Shown here piece after piece: positions 7,801 to 14,894 of a DNA stretch of 17,496 nucleotides; position 1 is the stretch's first letter; each line of letters begins with the position of its first letter. The notes under the pieces are model-generated. The model was not told the origin of the DNA and made no database searches. It saw only the letters and a program-made list of their open reading frames with translations. Position numbers and translations under genes: made by a program. Origin of the DNA: Planctomycetaceae bacterium (GTDB taxonomy: Bacteria > Planctomycetota > Planctomycetia > Pirellulales > Pirellulaceae). Location: the NCBI GenBank assembly GCA_022614795.1, contig JAKEHX010000218.1:1-17496 (forward strand), given 5' to 3'.

Positions 7801-8799
7801 ATGAACAGGCTTTCAGCGCTTCTCTTGGCCATCGTCGCCGCGGGGATCGGCGCTTTTCTCGTCCAAAGCGGCGCGATCAAGGGGCTCTCGATACCTGGGC
7901 TGGGTGCGCTCCCCGGCATCAATCTGGGCGGCGGCAACACCACGCTTAACGGCAATGTCCCTCCGCGCCTCGGCGATACGATTCGCGTCGCCACATGGAA
8001 CATCCAGGCCTTCGGCGAGTCCAAGCTCCAGGACCCCGCGGCGATGAACATCATCGTGCAGGTCCTCCGCAACTTCGACGTCATCGCCATCCAGGAAATC
8101 CGCGCGATTAACCAGGACGTTGTGCTGGACCTGGTCAATCAGCTCAACGCCGGCGGCCAGCACCATTACGACTACGTGCTCGGCCCCCGCCTTGGCCGCA
8201 CGACGAGCAAAGAGCAATACGCCTTCATCTTCGACATGGCCAGCATCGAGGTCGATCGCCAACAACTCTACACGCTCGAAGACAAGGACGATCTTCTGCA
8301 CCGCGAGCCGCTCGTCGGCTGGTTTCGGGCTCGCCTGGCGCCGGAGCAGTCGCAGCTCGCCTTCACTTTCTCGCTCGTCAACGTCCACACCGACCCCGAC
8401 GAAGTCGATCGCGAGCTGGACGTGATGGACGACGTACTGTTTGCCGTGCAAGGCGACAGCCGGCATGAGGACGACACGATCCTGCTCGGCGATTTCAACG
8501 TCAACGACCGCAACCTGCGGCAGCTTGGCAAGGTGAATGGCCTGGCCTGGGTCGTCAGCAACACGCCCACCAACACCCGCGGCAGTGCCCAGTACGACAA
8601 CATGTTCTTTCTCCGCGCCGCGACTCCCGAGTTCACCGGCCGTGGCGGCGTGTACGACTATCTCCGCGAATTCAACCTGAGCATCGACCAGGCCCTCAAA
8701 GTCTCCGACCATCTGCCGGTCTGGGCCGAGTTCAGCGCCATTGAAGGGGGCCGCCCCGGCCCCGTCGCCTCGCGGCCAGGCAGCTTCCCGACGGAGTAA
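7801..8799 (+). CDS. Membrane-anchored endonuclease/exonuclease/phosphatase-fold enzyme
   Basis: This 332-aa enzyme has a DNase I-like EEP fold. All expected motifs are present: ATWNIQAF (N67), IQEIR (E99), VNVHTD (N194, H196), LLGDFNVN (D231, N233) and SDHLPVWAEF (D303, H304), so it should be active as a metal-dependent phosphoesterase, most likely a nuclease. Residues 3-22 form one hydrophobic helix (LSALLLAIVAAGIGAFLV), an uncleaved anchor or signal peptide, followed by a Gly/Leu-rich linker, which places the enzyme outside the cytoplasm. The start at 7801 is favoured by GGAGGGG at 7791-7797; the in-frame ATG at 7729 lacks this and would disrupt the export signal. A CATAAT hexamer at 7767-7772 could be a -10 element but has no convincing -35. 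Nucleic acid versus phospholipid or sugar-phosphate substrate cannot be decided from sequence. Confidence 0.88.
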   Translation: MNRLSALLLAIVAAGIGAFLVQSGAIKGLSIPGLGALPGINLGGGNTTLNGNVPPRLGDTIRVATWNIQAFGESKLQDPAAMNIIVQVLRNFDVIAIQEIRAINQDVVLDLVNQLNAGGQHHYDYVLGPRLGRTTSKEQYAFIFDMASIEVDRQQLYTLEDKDDLLHREPLVGWFRARLAPEQSQLAFTFSLVNVHTDPDEVDRELDVMDDVLFAVQGDSRHEDDTILLGDFNVNDRNLRQLGKVNGLAWVVSNTPTNTRGSAQYDNMFFLRAATPEFTGRGGVYDYLREFNLSIDQALKVSDHLPVWAEFSAIEGGRPGPVASRPGSFPTE

Positions 8800-8804
8800 A
8801 GTCC

Positions 8805-8875
8805 TGTAGCCGAACTCGCCAGAGTTCGGGCTGTCACGCGCAGCACGTCCCGAAGTCTGGCGACTTCGGCTACGA
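8805..8875. repeat. Twin-hairpin palindromic repeat, copy A
   Basis: A 71-bp element starts 5 bases after the upstream stop codon. It contains two perfect hairpins with 4-base loops: CCGAACTC-GCCA-GAGTTCGG (8810-8829) and CCGAAGTC-TGGC-GACTTCGG (8850-8869). The two halves are also inverted relative to each other (GTAGCCGAA at one end, TTCGGCTAC at the other), so the whole could fold as one long cruciform. It ends with CTACGA, 7 bases before the next start codon. The design resembles bacterial REP/BIME pairs. Copy B is at 9361. Confidence 0.85.
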
Positions 8876-8882
8876 TTGGCGC

Positions 8883-9365
8883 ATGGCCCGGCAAGAATCT
8901 GACCGCGAGGACCTCCTGCGCGAGGCGACGGCACTCGTCGAGCGGGCAGAGCTTAAGATCCCGGATGAGCCCGAGACGGTCACCGTCGGCTTTCGCCGCG
9001 ATGGCTCGCTGAGCGTCTTCTTCGGCGGCCAGACGGTATACCAGTTCAACGCGGCCGGCCAACTGCGCCGGGCCTACGCCGATGAGCTGCTCTACAAGGC
9101 CGAGCGCGGGCGGCTTGTTTCTCTTCGCCGCGAGCGGACCCAGTCCGAGGTCGCCCTGGTGCGCCGCGAGTTGCCCGATGTCGAAGCCGCCAGCTTCCTG
9201 ACGGCTGCCCAAAACCGCCTCGCCCAATTGAGCCAATCGCTGGAAAGGGGCCAATTCCAGGTCCTTGGCAAGGTGCCGGCCGATTCGCAAGTCGTGGACG
9301 ACGCGCGCCTGTGGCTCCAAGCGCTCCCTCCGTCGCTCGCCATCGCTGCCAGGCCGAACGTGTAG
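8883..9365 (+). CDS. Conserved-looking hypothetical protein between two palindromic repeats
   Basis: This 160-aa soluble protein has no signal peptide or membrane helix. The N-terminal half has an acidic helix (DREDLLREATALVERAEL), then probable beta-strands (TVTVGFRRDGSLSVFFG, QTVYQFNAAGQLRRAYAD). The second half is helical with LTAAQNRLAQLSQSLERG, then VLGKVPADSQVV and a C-terminal WLQALPPSL. No enzyme motif is visible; I believe related planctomycete hypotheticals exist but cannot name a domain. G/C-rich third positions and the lack of rare codons suggest a real gene. The ATG at 8883 lies 7 bases after repeat copy A and has no ribosome-binding site, so the leader must be very short or contain the repeat's hairpins. 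The TAG stop is the TGTAG edge of copy B. The flanking repeats make expression from its own promoter doubtful. Confidence 0.7.
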   Translation: MARQESDREDLLREATALVERAELKIPDEPETVTVGFRRDGSLSVFFGGQTVYQFNAAGQLRRAYADELLYKAERGRLVSLRRERTQSEVALVRRELPDVEAASFLTAAQNRLAQLSQSLERGQFQVLGKVPADSQVVDDARLWLQALPPSLAIAARPNV

Positions 9366-9429
9366 CGGAACTCGCCAGAGTTCCGGGGTCTCGGGCTCAG
9401 TGCCAGAAGTCTGGCGACTTCCGCTACGA
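9361..9429. repeat. Twin-hairpin palindromic repeat, copy B
   Basis: This second copy of the element at 8805 has hairpin 1 CGGAACTC-GCCA-GAGTTCCG (9366-9385, perfect) and hairpin 2 GAAGTC-TGGC-GACTTC (9406-9421), ending CTACGA. Compared with copy A, the CCGAA arm has become CGGAA, and its partner TTCGG has become TTCCG, so base pairing is kept. Its first bases TGTAG provide the stop codon (9363-9365) of the 160-aa gene. Confidence 0.85.
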
Positions 9430-9457
9430 AACGAAGTCCACCTGCTGGACCGGTTGT

Positions 9458-9486
9458 TTGGCGTGCGCTTCTCGGTCAGCTACGAT
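9458..9486 (+). promoter_or_regulatory. Candidate sigma70-like promoter for the 1764-aa gene
   Basis: TTGGCG (9458-9463) and TACGAT (9481-9486) are separated by exactly 17 bases; each matches the consensus at 4 of 6 positions. Transcription would begin near 9493, leaving about 29 bases of leader that includes GGAG (9510-9513), 8 bases before the ATG at 9522. Position and spacing are good, but the hexamers are imperfect. Confidence 0.4.
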
Positions 9487-9521
9487 AGCGGGCATTCCTC
9501 CCTCCGCCTGGAGCTGCGATC

Positions 9522-12500
9522 ATGCCGCGGACCTTCGTCACCTTCATTGCCCTGCCGTTTCTGCTCGTAGGTTCCGCAATCGCCGCCGACGGCAATCGGC
9601 TGGCCTATCTCGACGGGCCGCTCGACCCGTATTATCCGCACCGCGACTTTCCCAAGCTGATCACGCCGCAGTGGGTCGGCGAGGAAGGGGTCGAGTGCGT
9701 CGTCACGCTGGCCATCGACGACATGCGCGAGAGCGCCAAGTACGAGGCCTTCCTGCGGCCGATTCTCGATCGGCTCAAGAAAATCGACGGCCGGGCCGCG
9801 GTGTCGATCATGTCCTGCCGGGTCGATCCGGCCGATCCGCAGCTTCAGGTGTGGCTCAAGGAAGGACTGTCGATTGAGGTCCACACCTACGATCACCCCT
9901 GCCCCTGTCTCCAGGACGGTGGCCTAGTGAAGGCCAAAGAAACCTATGACAAGTGTGTCGATCTGATGAACCAGATTCCCGGCAACAAACCGGTGGCGTT
10001 TCGCATGCCCTGCTGCGACAGCAAAAACACCCCCAGCCCGCGATTCTGGGCCGAGGTGTTCAACAAGACGACCGAGAAGGGCAACTTCCTGCAACTCGAC
10101 AGCAGCGTCTTCAACATCATCACCAGCAAAGACAACGACTTGCCCAAAGAAATTACGCAGCTGCCTGACGGCACCGAACGCTTCCGCCGCTACGTGCCGT
10201 TTGCGAACTTCGTCAACACGATCGAGGACTATCCCTATCCCTATGTGATCGGCGGCATGTGCTGGGAGTTCCCGTGCGTCGTCCCCAGCGACTGGTCGGC
10301 CCAGCACGTCCAAAAGCCCAACAACCCCGACACGGTCCGCGACTGGAAGCTGGCCCTCGACGCCTGTGTCCTCAAGCAGGGCGTCTTCAATCTCGTCTTT
10401 CACCCGCACGGTTGGATTCGCAATGACCAGATCGTCGAGCTGATCGACCACGCGGTGGCCAAACACGGGAAGAAAGTGAAGTTTTTGACGTTTAAGGAGT
10501 GCGCGGAGCGGCTCAACAAAAACTTGCTCTTGGCAAATGCTCTACGCGACAACGCTGGGCGGCCGGCGCATGTCGTTGTGTGCGAAAACAACAATGACAA
10601 CTTTCTGGACGTCTATTCGTTGAGTGAGGGTAAGGGTCTAAAGCTACGCCAGTGGAAATCGACCAGCAAGGAATGGCGAGAAATCGATTTTGACAGTGGA
10701 GATGAATGGTGGACAGATTTATTCGTCGCCGATGCCGCTAAACGTTCCTCACTTTTCCGTGACCTCGACAACGATGGAGCGACGGAGGGCATCATTGGAA
10801 TGCCCAACGGTCAGGCAGTCCGCATCGTCAGCACGGTTGGTGCCAAGCCGCCAAACAGGATTCGTCGTCTCTATTTCGGTTTGCCCGCTCGGACTGAATT
10901 CGATCCAACGAAAGAAAACGGTCTCCGCCTGATCGACATTAACGCCGATGGCAAGCTCGATTGCCTGTTCTCCAACCACGAACGGTACTCGCTCCACCTC
11001 TTCAAGGACATGAAAGAAGGCTGGTCGATCAAAGTCATCGACGGCGTGCGCGGGCGGGCGGAGGGGAACATTGGGCCGGAGATTCCGCCGTTTGTCCGGG
11101 CCGACGGGACGAACAATGGGGCCTGGTTCCATTCGGGCGCGCTGTGGCTAATGAACGAGGACACGTGGCGATTGCCGGACAATGTGTTCAAGCTGACGTT
11201 TGCAGAGATGCTGGGGAAGGCGAGCGGGAGGCGTGAGCCTCCCGATGGCGCGGCCCCGCAGCCTGCTCCCGCGCCGCAAAAGGCGAGCGGGGGGCGTGAG
11301 CCCCCTGAGGCAAAGCGGCCAGGAATCGGGAGCCAGGAGCCAGGGACCAGGGGCCAGGAGCCAAAGAGCGTTCTTCGCCGCGTTGTCCAAGTCGCTCAGC
11401 AAACAATCGCTCCTCCCCAGTCGCCCAAACTCGAATTCACCCCGCCGAAATCGCCCGCGGAATCGCTTGCCGCGTTGCACGTCCGGCCTGGCATGAAGGT
11501 CGAGTTGGTCGCCGCGGAGCCGCTGATTGTCGATCCAGTGGCCTTCGATTGGGGACCGGACGGCCGGCTGTGGGTCGTCGAGATGCACGACTATCCCAGC
11601 GGCATCACGTGGCGGAAGGAAGCAGATGAATTCGGCAAGCCGGGCGGGCGGGTCAAAGTGCTCACCGACACCGACGGCGACGGCCGCTACGACAAGGCCG
11701 ATACGTTTCTCGATGGACTGCCGTTTCCGACCGGCGTAAAGGTCTGGCGGAAGGGAATTCTGGTCACCGCCGCGCCGTCGATTTTCTACGCGGAGGATAC
11801 CAACGGCGACAACAAGGCCGACGTGCGCACGACGCTCTATCAGGGTTTCGGCGAAGGGAACCAGCAGCACCGGGTGAACGGCTTGCGGTGGGGGCTGGAT
11901 AACTGGCTGTATGTCGGCAACGGGGATAGCGGGGGGATCATTAAGTCGATCGGGGCTCTAAGTGGTCCGCTCGGTCCGCGAGCGGAAGACGGCACACGGA
12001 GTGTGCCTACAACTTTGGAAGTCAACGTCAATGGCCGCGATCTGCGAATCCGCCCCGACACGGGCGAGATCGACGGCCAATCAGGCCAGACGCAATTCGG
12101 CCGCGAGCGCGACGACTGGGGGAACTGGTTCGGCGGCAACAACAGCAATCCCATGTGGCACTACACGCTCGAAGACCACTATCTCCGCCGCAATCCGCAT
12201 GTCGCCCCGCCCGCCGTACGCAAACAGGTGAGCGTGTCGCCCGGGGCGGCCCCTGTCTATCCGCGGAGCCATACGCTGGCCCGCTTCAACGACTACGGCA
12301 TGGCCAACCGCTTCACGTCGGCGTGCAGCCAGATGATCTATCGCGACGAGCTGCTCGGGCCGGAGTTTGCCGGCAATATGTTCGTCTGCGAGCCGGTGCA
12401 TAACCTCGTGAGCCGCGAGATCGTCTCGCCGCAGGGGACGACGTTTACCGGCCGGCGGGCGGCCGACGAACAGACGAGCGAGTTTCTGGCCTCCGAGGAC

Positions 12501-14816
12501 AACTGGTTCCGGCCGAGCATGGTCCGCACGGGGCCGGACGGGGCCCTGTACGTCGCCGACATGTACCGCTTCGTGATCGAGCATCCGAAGTGGATTCCCG
12601 TCGACATGCAAAAGCAGATTCCCGACATGCGGGCCGGAGAGGACAAAGGCCGGATTTATCGCATTTATCCCGAAAGCACGAAGCCGCGGCCGATCGCCCG
12701 GCTCGACAAGCTCGATACGGCGGGCTTGGTCGCCGCGCTCGACTCGCCGAACGGCCCACAGCGGGATTTGGCCCAGCAGATGCTGCTGTGGCGGGCCGAT
12801 AAGGGGGCAATTGAGCCGCTGGTGAAGATGGCCAAGCAATCGAAGCGCCCTCAGGCCCGGCTGCAAGCGCTGTGTACGCTCGACGGACTGAGTCAGCTTT
12901 ATGGCGAAGGCAGCCTGCCCGACGAGCTACTTATCGCGGCGATGAGCGACGACCACCCGGGCGTTCGCCGGCATGCGGTCCGTATGTCGGAACTCCGCTT
13001 GGATAAAAGCGCCCTGATCCAGGAGGTGATGCGGCGGGCAGACGATCTCGATCCGCAAGTGAAGTTGCAGGTGGCGTATTCGCTGGGAGCCGCGACGTGC
13101 AACTCGTGCGGAGTGAAACTGGGCAAGCTGCTCGTGGCCAATCAGGACGATCCCTACTTGGTGGCTGCTGGCCTGAGTTCCATCCGGGCGGACAATCTGG
13201 CTGAGGTTCTGGCGGCGGTCATGGCGTCGGACAACGGCGGCGCGAGCGATCAACTCCGCGAGCGGCTGCTGACCATGGCGGCCCGCATGGGCGACGACCA
13301 GGTGCTGAACAATTCCTTGGCGAAGTTGTTCGATCGCGACGCCAACGACTTTGACGCGGGTCGCCTGGCCGGCGTGGTTGCCGTGCTCGACTCGCTCGAC
13401 CGGCGGAAAGCCGCGCTCACTCAGACGCTGGACGACGCCAATCGCAAGAATCTCGCGTGGCTGACCGACCAGTGGCGGAAGGGAATCAAGTCGAAGCACG
13501 AAGCGGTTCAGCTCGACAAGTTCCCGCAAGCAACAGTCGCGGTCGCCCTCTTGGCCCGCGGTCTCGATGACCAGGGAGCCGACGACCTCGCGCTGCTCGC
13601 CGGCCTGCTCGATGCGCGGACTCCCCCCGCGCTGCAAGCCGCCGCAGTGACGGCCCTCGCGCGGACGGGCAAAGCCGAAGTGCCGGGCTTGCTATTGGCC
13701 GGCTGGGCGTCGCACACGCCGGCCGTTCGCGGCCAGATTCTCGATACGCTGATCGGTTGCGAAACGTGGACCGGCGCGCTACTCGAGGCGGTGGAGAAGG
13801 GAACGATTTCAGCCAGCCAGGTCGATGCCCGCCGCCGGCAGCAGCTCGCCATGTCCAAGAGCGACGCCGTTCGAACGCGGGTCGAAAAAGTGCTGGCCGG
13901 CTCGCTCAATTCGAATCGGCAGCAGGTCGTCGAGCAGTATTTGAAGGCGACGAGCAATCACAAGGCCGACGCCACGAGCGGCAAGGCGGTCTTTGCCAAG
14001 CGGTGCGCGAATTGCCATCGGCTGGAAGGGGTCGGCCATGTCGTCGGTCCCGATCTGGCCGCCCTTAACAACCGCTCACGCGACGCAATGTTCGTGGCGG
14101 TGCTCGATCCCAGCCGGGCTGTCGAGGACCGCTACCTCGACTACGCGGTGCGAACCGTCGATGGCCAGACGCTGACCGGCATGTTGCGCGAGGAAACGGG
14201 GACGAGCATCACGCTGGCTGCGGCGGAGGGAAAGACGGCGACAATCCTGCGAAGCGAGATCGAGCGGCTGCAGTCGAGCGGCAAGTCGCTGATGCCGGAA
14301 GGGGTGGAGAAAGACATCACGCCGCCGGAGTTGGCCGACCTGGCGGTCTACATGGCAAGCAATTCGCCGCCCCCCAAGCAGCTCGCGGGCAACCGGCCCG
14401 AGGTCGTGCGGCCCTTCGTCGATGGGTCGCTGCGCCTCGTGGCGATCAGCGCCCGGGTCTATGGCCCGAGCATCGTGCTGGAAGAGAAACACCGCAACCT
14501 GGGGTGGTGGAGCAGCGAGGAGGATTATGCCGCCTGGTCGTTCGACGGCGCCCAGGAGCGCGAGTACCGCGTCATGCTCTATTACGCCTGCGACGACGCC
14601 GTTGCGGGCAACAGCGTGCTGGTAAGCGTGGCCGGCCAGACGGTCGGCGGCGCGATCAAGGGGACCGGGAGCTGGGATCACTATGGCAGCAAGGACTGCG
14701 GCGTCGTCAAACTGCCCGCCGGCGCGGGGGAGCTGACCGTGCGCAGCGAAGGCCCCATCAAAGGGGCCCTGCTCGATCTGCGCGAGGTGCGCCTGGTGCC
14801 GGTCGGGAAAGAGTGA
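9522..14816 (+). CDS. Giant secreted fusion: polysaccharide deacetylase-like, dehydrogenase propeller, HEAT, cytochrome c and carbohydrate-binding-like tail
   Basis: The product is 1764 aa with a signal peptide cut after A21 (SAIA-ADG). Residues about 55-335 are a NodB/CE4-like deacetylase module: D66-D67, H121-T-Y-D-H125 (metal site HTxxH), R161-M-P163 and H294-P-H296. FG-GAP/VCBS-like Ca loops follow (DLDNDG at 414, DINADG at 472). A repeat-derived linker (566-615) leads to a TIGR02604-like dehydrogenase propeller (647-1050; VELVAAEPL, DTDGDGRYDKAD, GDSGG, FRPSMVRTGPDG). HEAT-like helices occupy about 1065-1190 and beyond. The haem domain has C1495-A-N-C1498-H1499 and likely ligand M1591. 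Residues 1640-1763 look like a CBM6/35-type beta-sandwich. GGAG sits 8 bases before the ATG. The combination suggests binding, deacetylation and oxidation of an extracellular carbohydrate with electron transfer to haem; the substrate is unknown. An extra loop at about 815-830 comes from another repeat. Confidence 0.88.
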   Translation: MPRTFVTFIALPFLLVGSAIAADGNRLAYLDGPLDPYYPHRDFPKLITPQWVGEEGVECVVTLAIDDMRESAKYEAFLRPILDRLKKIDGRAAVSIMSCRVDPADPQLQVWLKEGLSIEVHTYDHPCPCLQDGGLVKAKETYDKCVDLMNQIPGNKPVAFRMPCCDSKNTPSPRFWAEVFNKTTEKGNFLQLDSSVFNIITSKDNDLPKEITQLPDGTERFRRYVPFANFVNTIEDYPYPYVIGGMCWEFPCVVPSDWSAQHVQKPNNPDTVRDWKLALDACVLKQGVFNLVFHPHGWIRNDQIVELIDHAVAKHGKKVKFLTFKECAERLNKNLLLANALRDNAGRPAHVVVCENNNDNFLDVYSLSEGKGLKLRQWKSTSKEWREIDFDSGDEWWTDLFVADAAKRSSLFRDLDNDGATEGIIGMPNGQAVRIVSTVGAKPPNRIRRLYFGLPARTEFDPTKENGLRLIDINADGKLDCLFSNHERYSLHLFKDMKEGWSIKVIDGVRGRAEGNIGPEIPPFVRADGTNNGAWFHSGALWLMNEDTWRLPDNVFKLTFAEMLGKASGRREPPDGAAPQPAPAPQKASGGREPPEAKRPGIGSQEPGTRGQEPKSVLRRVVQVAQQTIAPPQSPKLEFTPPKSPAESLAALHVRPGMKVELVAAEPLIVDPVAFDWGPDGRLWVVEMHDYPSGITWRKEADEFGKPGGRVKVLTDTDGDGRYDKADTFLDGLPFPTGVKVWRKGILVTAAPSIFYAEDTNGDNKADVRTTLYQGFGEGNQQHRVNGLRWGLDNWLYVGNGDSGGIIKSIGALSGPLGPRAEDGTRSVPTTLEVNVNGRDLRIRPDTGEIDGQSGQTQFGRERDDWGNWFGGNNSNPMWHYTLEDHYLRRNPHVAPPAVRKQVSVSPGAAPVYPRSHTLARFNDYGMANRFTSACSQMIYRDELLGPEFAGNMFVCEPVHNLVSREIVSPQGTTFTGRRAADEQTSEFLASEDNWFRPSMVRTGPDGALYVADMYRFVIEHPKWIPVDMQKQIPDMRAGEDKGRIYRIYPESTKPRPIARLDKLDTAGLVAALDSPNGPQRDLAQQMLLWRADKGAIEPLVKMAKQSKRPQARLQALCTLDGLSQLYGEGSLPDELLIAAMSDDHPGVRRHAVRMSELRLDKSALIQEVMRRADDLDPQVKLQVAYSLGAATCNSCGVKLGKLLVANQDDPYLVAAGLSSIRADNLAEVLAAVMASDNGGASDQLRERLLTMAARMGDDQVLNNSLAKLFDRDANDFDAGRLAGVVAVLDSLDRRKAALTQTLDDANRKNLAWLTDQWRKGIKSKHEAVQLDKFPQATVAVALLARGLDDQGADDLALLAGLLDARTPPALQAAAVTALARTGKAEVPGLLLAGWASHTPAVRGQILDTLIGCETWTGALLEAVEKGTISASQVDARRRQQLAMSKSDAVRTRVEKVLAGSLNSNRQQVVEQYLKATSNHKADATSGKAVFAKRCANCHRLEGVGHVVGPDLAALNNRSRDAMFVAVLDPSRAVEDRYLDYAVRTVDGQTLTGMLREETGTSITLAAAEGKTATILRSEIERLQSSGKSLMPEGVEKDITPPELADLAVYMASNSPPPKQLAGNRPEVVRPFVDGSLRLVAISARVYGPSIVLEEKHRNLGWWSSEEDYAAWSFDGAQEREYRVMLYYACDDAVAGNSVLVSVAGQTVGGAIKGTGSWDHYGSKDCGVVKLPAGAGELTVRSEGPIKGALLDLREVRLVPVGKE
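11217..11309. repeat. Two in-frame copies of a GCGTGAGC palindromic repeat inside the 1764-aa gene
   Basis: Two copies of AAGGCGAGCGGG.GGCGTGAG, starting at 11217 and 11280, are exactly 63 bases (21 codons) apart. Each is a hairpin with a GTGA loop: CGGGAGGC/GCCTCCCG (11225-11244) and GGGGGC/GCCCCC (11290-11305). The stems differ by a compensated change (A:T in the first, G:C in the second). They are read in the same frame as KASGRREPP and KASGGREPP. They sit at the junction between the deacetylase/VCBS half and the dehydrogenase half of the protein. Confidence 0.85.
11329..11363. repeat. Five 7-bp tandem units (GGAGCCA type) inside the 1764-aa gene
   Basis: The units are GGAGCCA, GGAGCCA, GGGACCA, GGGGCCA and GGAGCCA in a row. 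Since 7 is not a multiple of 3, successive units are read in different frames, giving the peptide GSQEPGTRGQEP. The array directly follows the second palindromic copy at 11280 and belongs to the same linker. Confidence 0.85.
11961..12008. repeat. In-frame double-hairpin insertion in the dehydrogenase propeller
   Basis: Two neighbouring hairpins: TCCGCTC/GAGCGGA (11966-11972 and 11980-11986, loop GGTCCGC) and GGCACAC-GGA-GTGTGCC (11991-12007). They encode about SGPLGPRAEDGTRSVPTT, between GDSGGIIKS and GRDLRIRPDTGEI. In relatives, as I recall the family, these two motifs are joined by a short loop, so this looks like an inserted repeat that kept the frame. Only one copy is present in the window. 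Confidence 0.65.
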
Positions 14817-14855
14817 GGGAATTGGACGGAGTGACGGAGAGACAGAGGTCCCCCT

Positions 14856-14894
14856 AGCCCTAGTCCCCAGCCCTAGTCCCCAGCCCTAGCCCCT
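14856..14894. repeat. 13-bp tandem repeat, three units
   Basis: AGCCCTAGTCCCC occurs at 14856-14868 and 14869-14881, followed by a variant AGCCCTAGCCCCT at 14882-14894. It fills the short gap between the convergent 1764-aa gene and the small minus-strand gene and reaches into the latter's stop codon (14893-14895). I see no terminator-like hairpin here for either gene. Confidence 0.9.

Noticed and set aside
8805..9429. CRISPR-like arrangement of repeats
   Set aside because: There are only two copies, separated by a 160-codon gene, with diverged arms and no regular spacers or cas genes.
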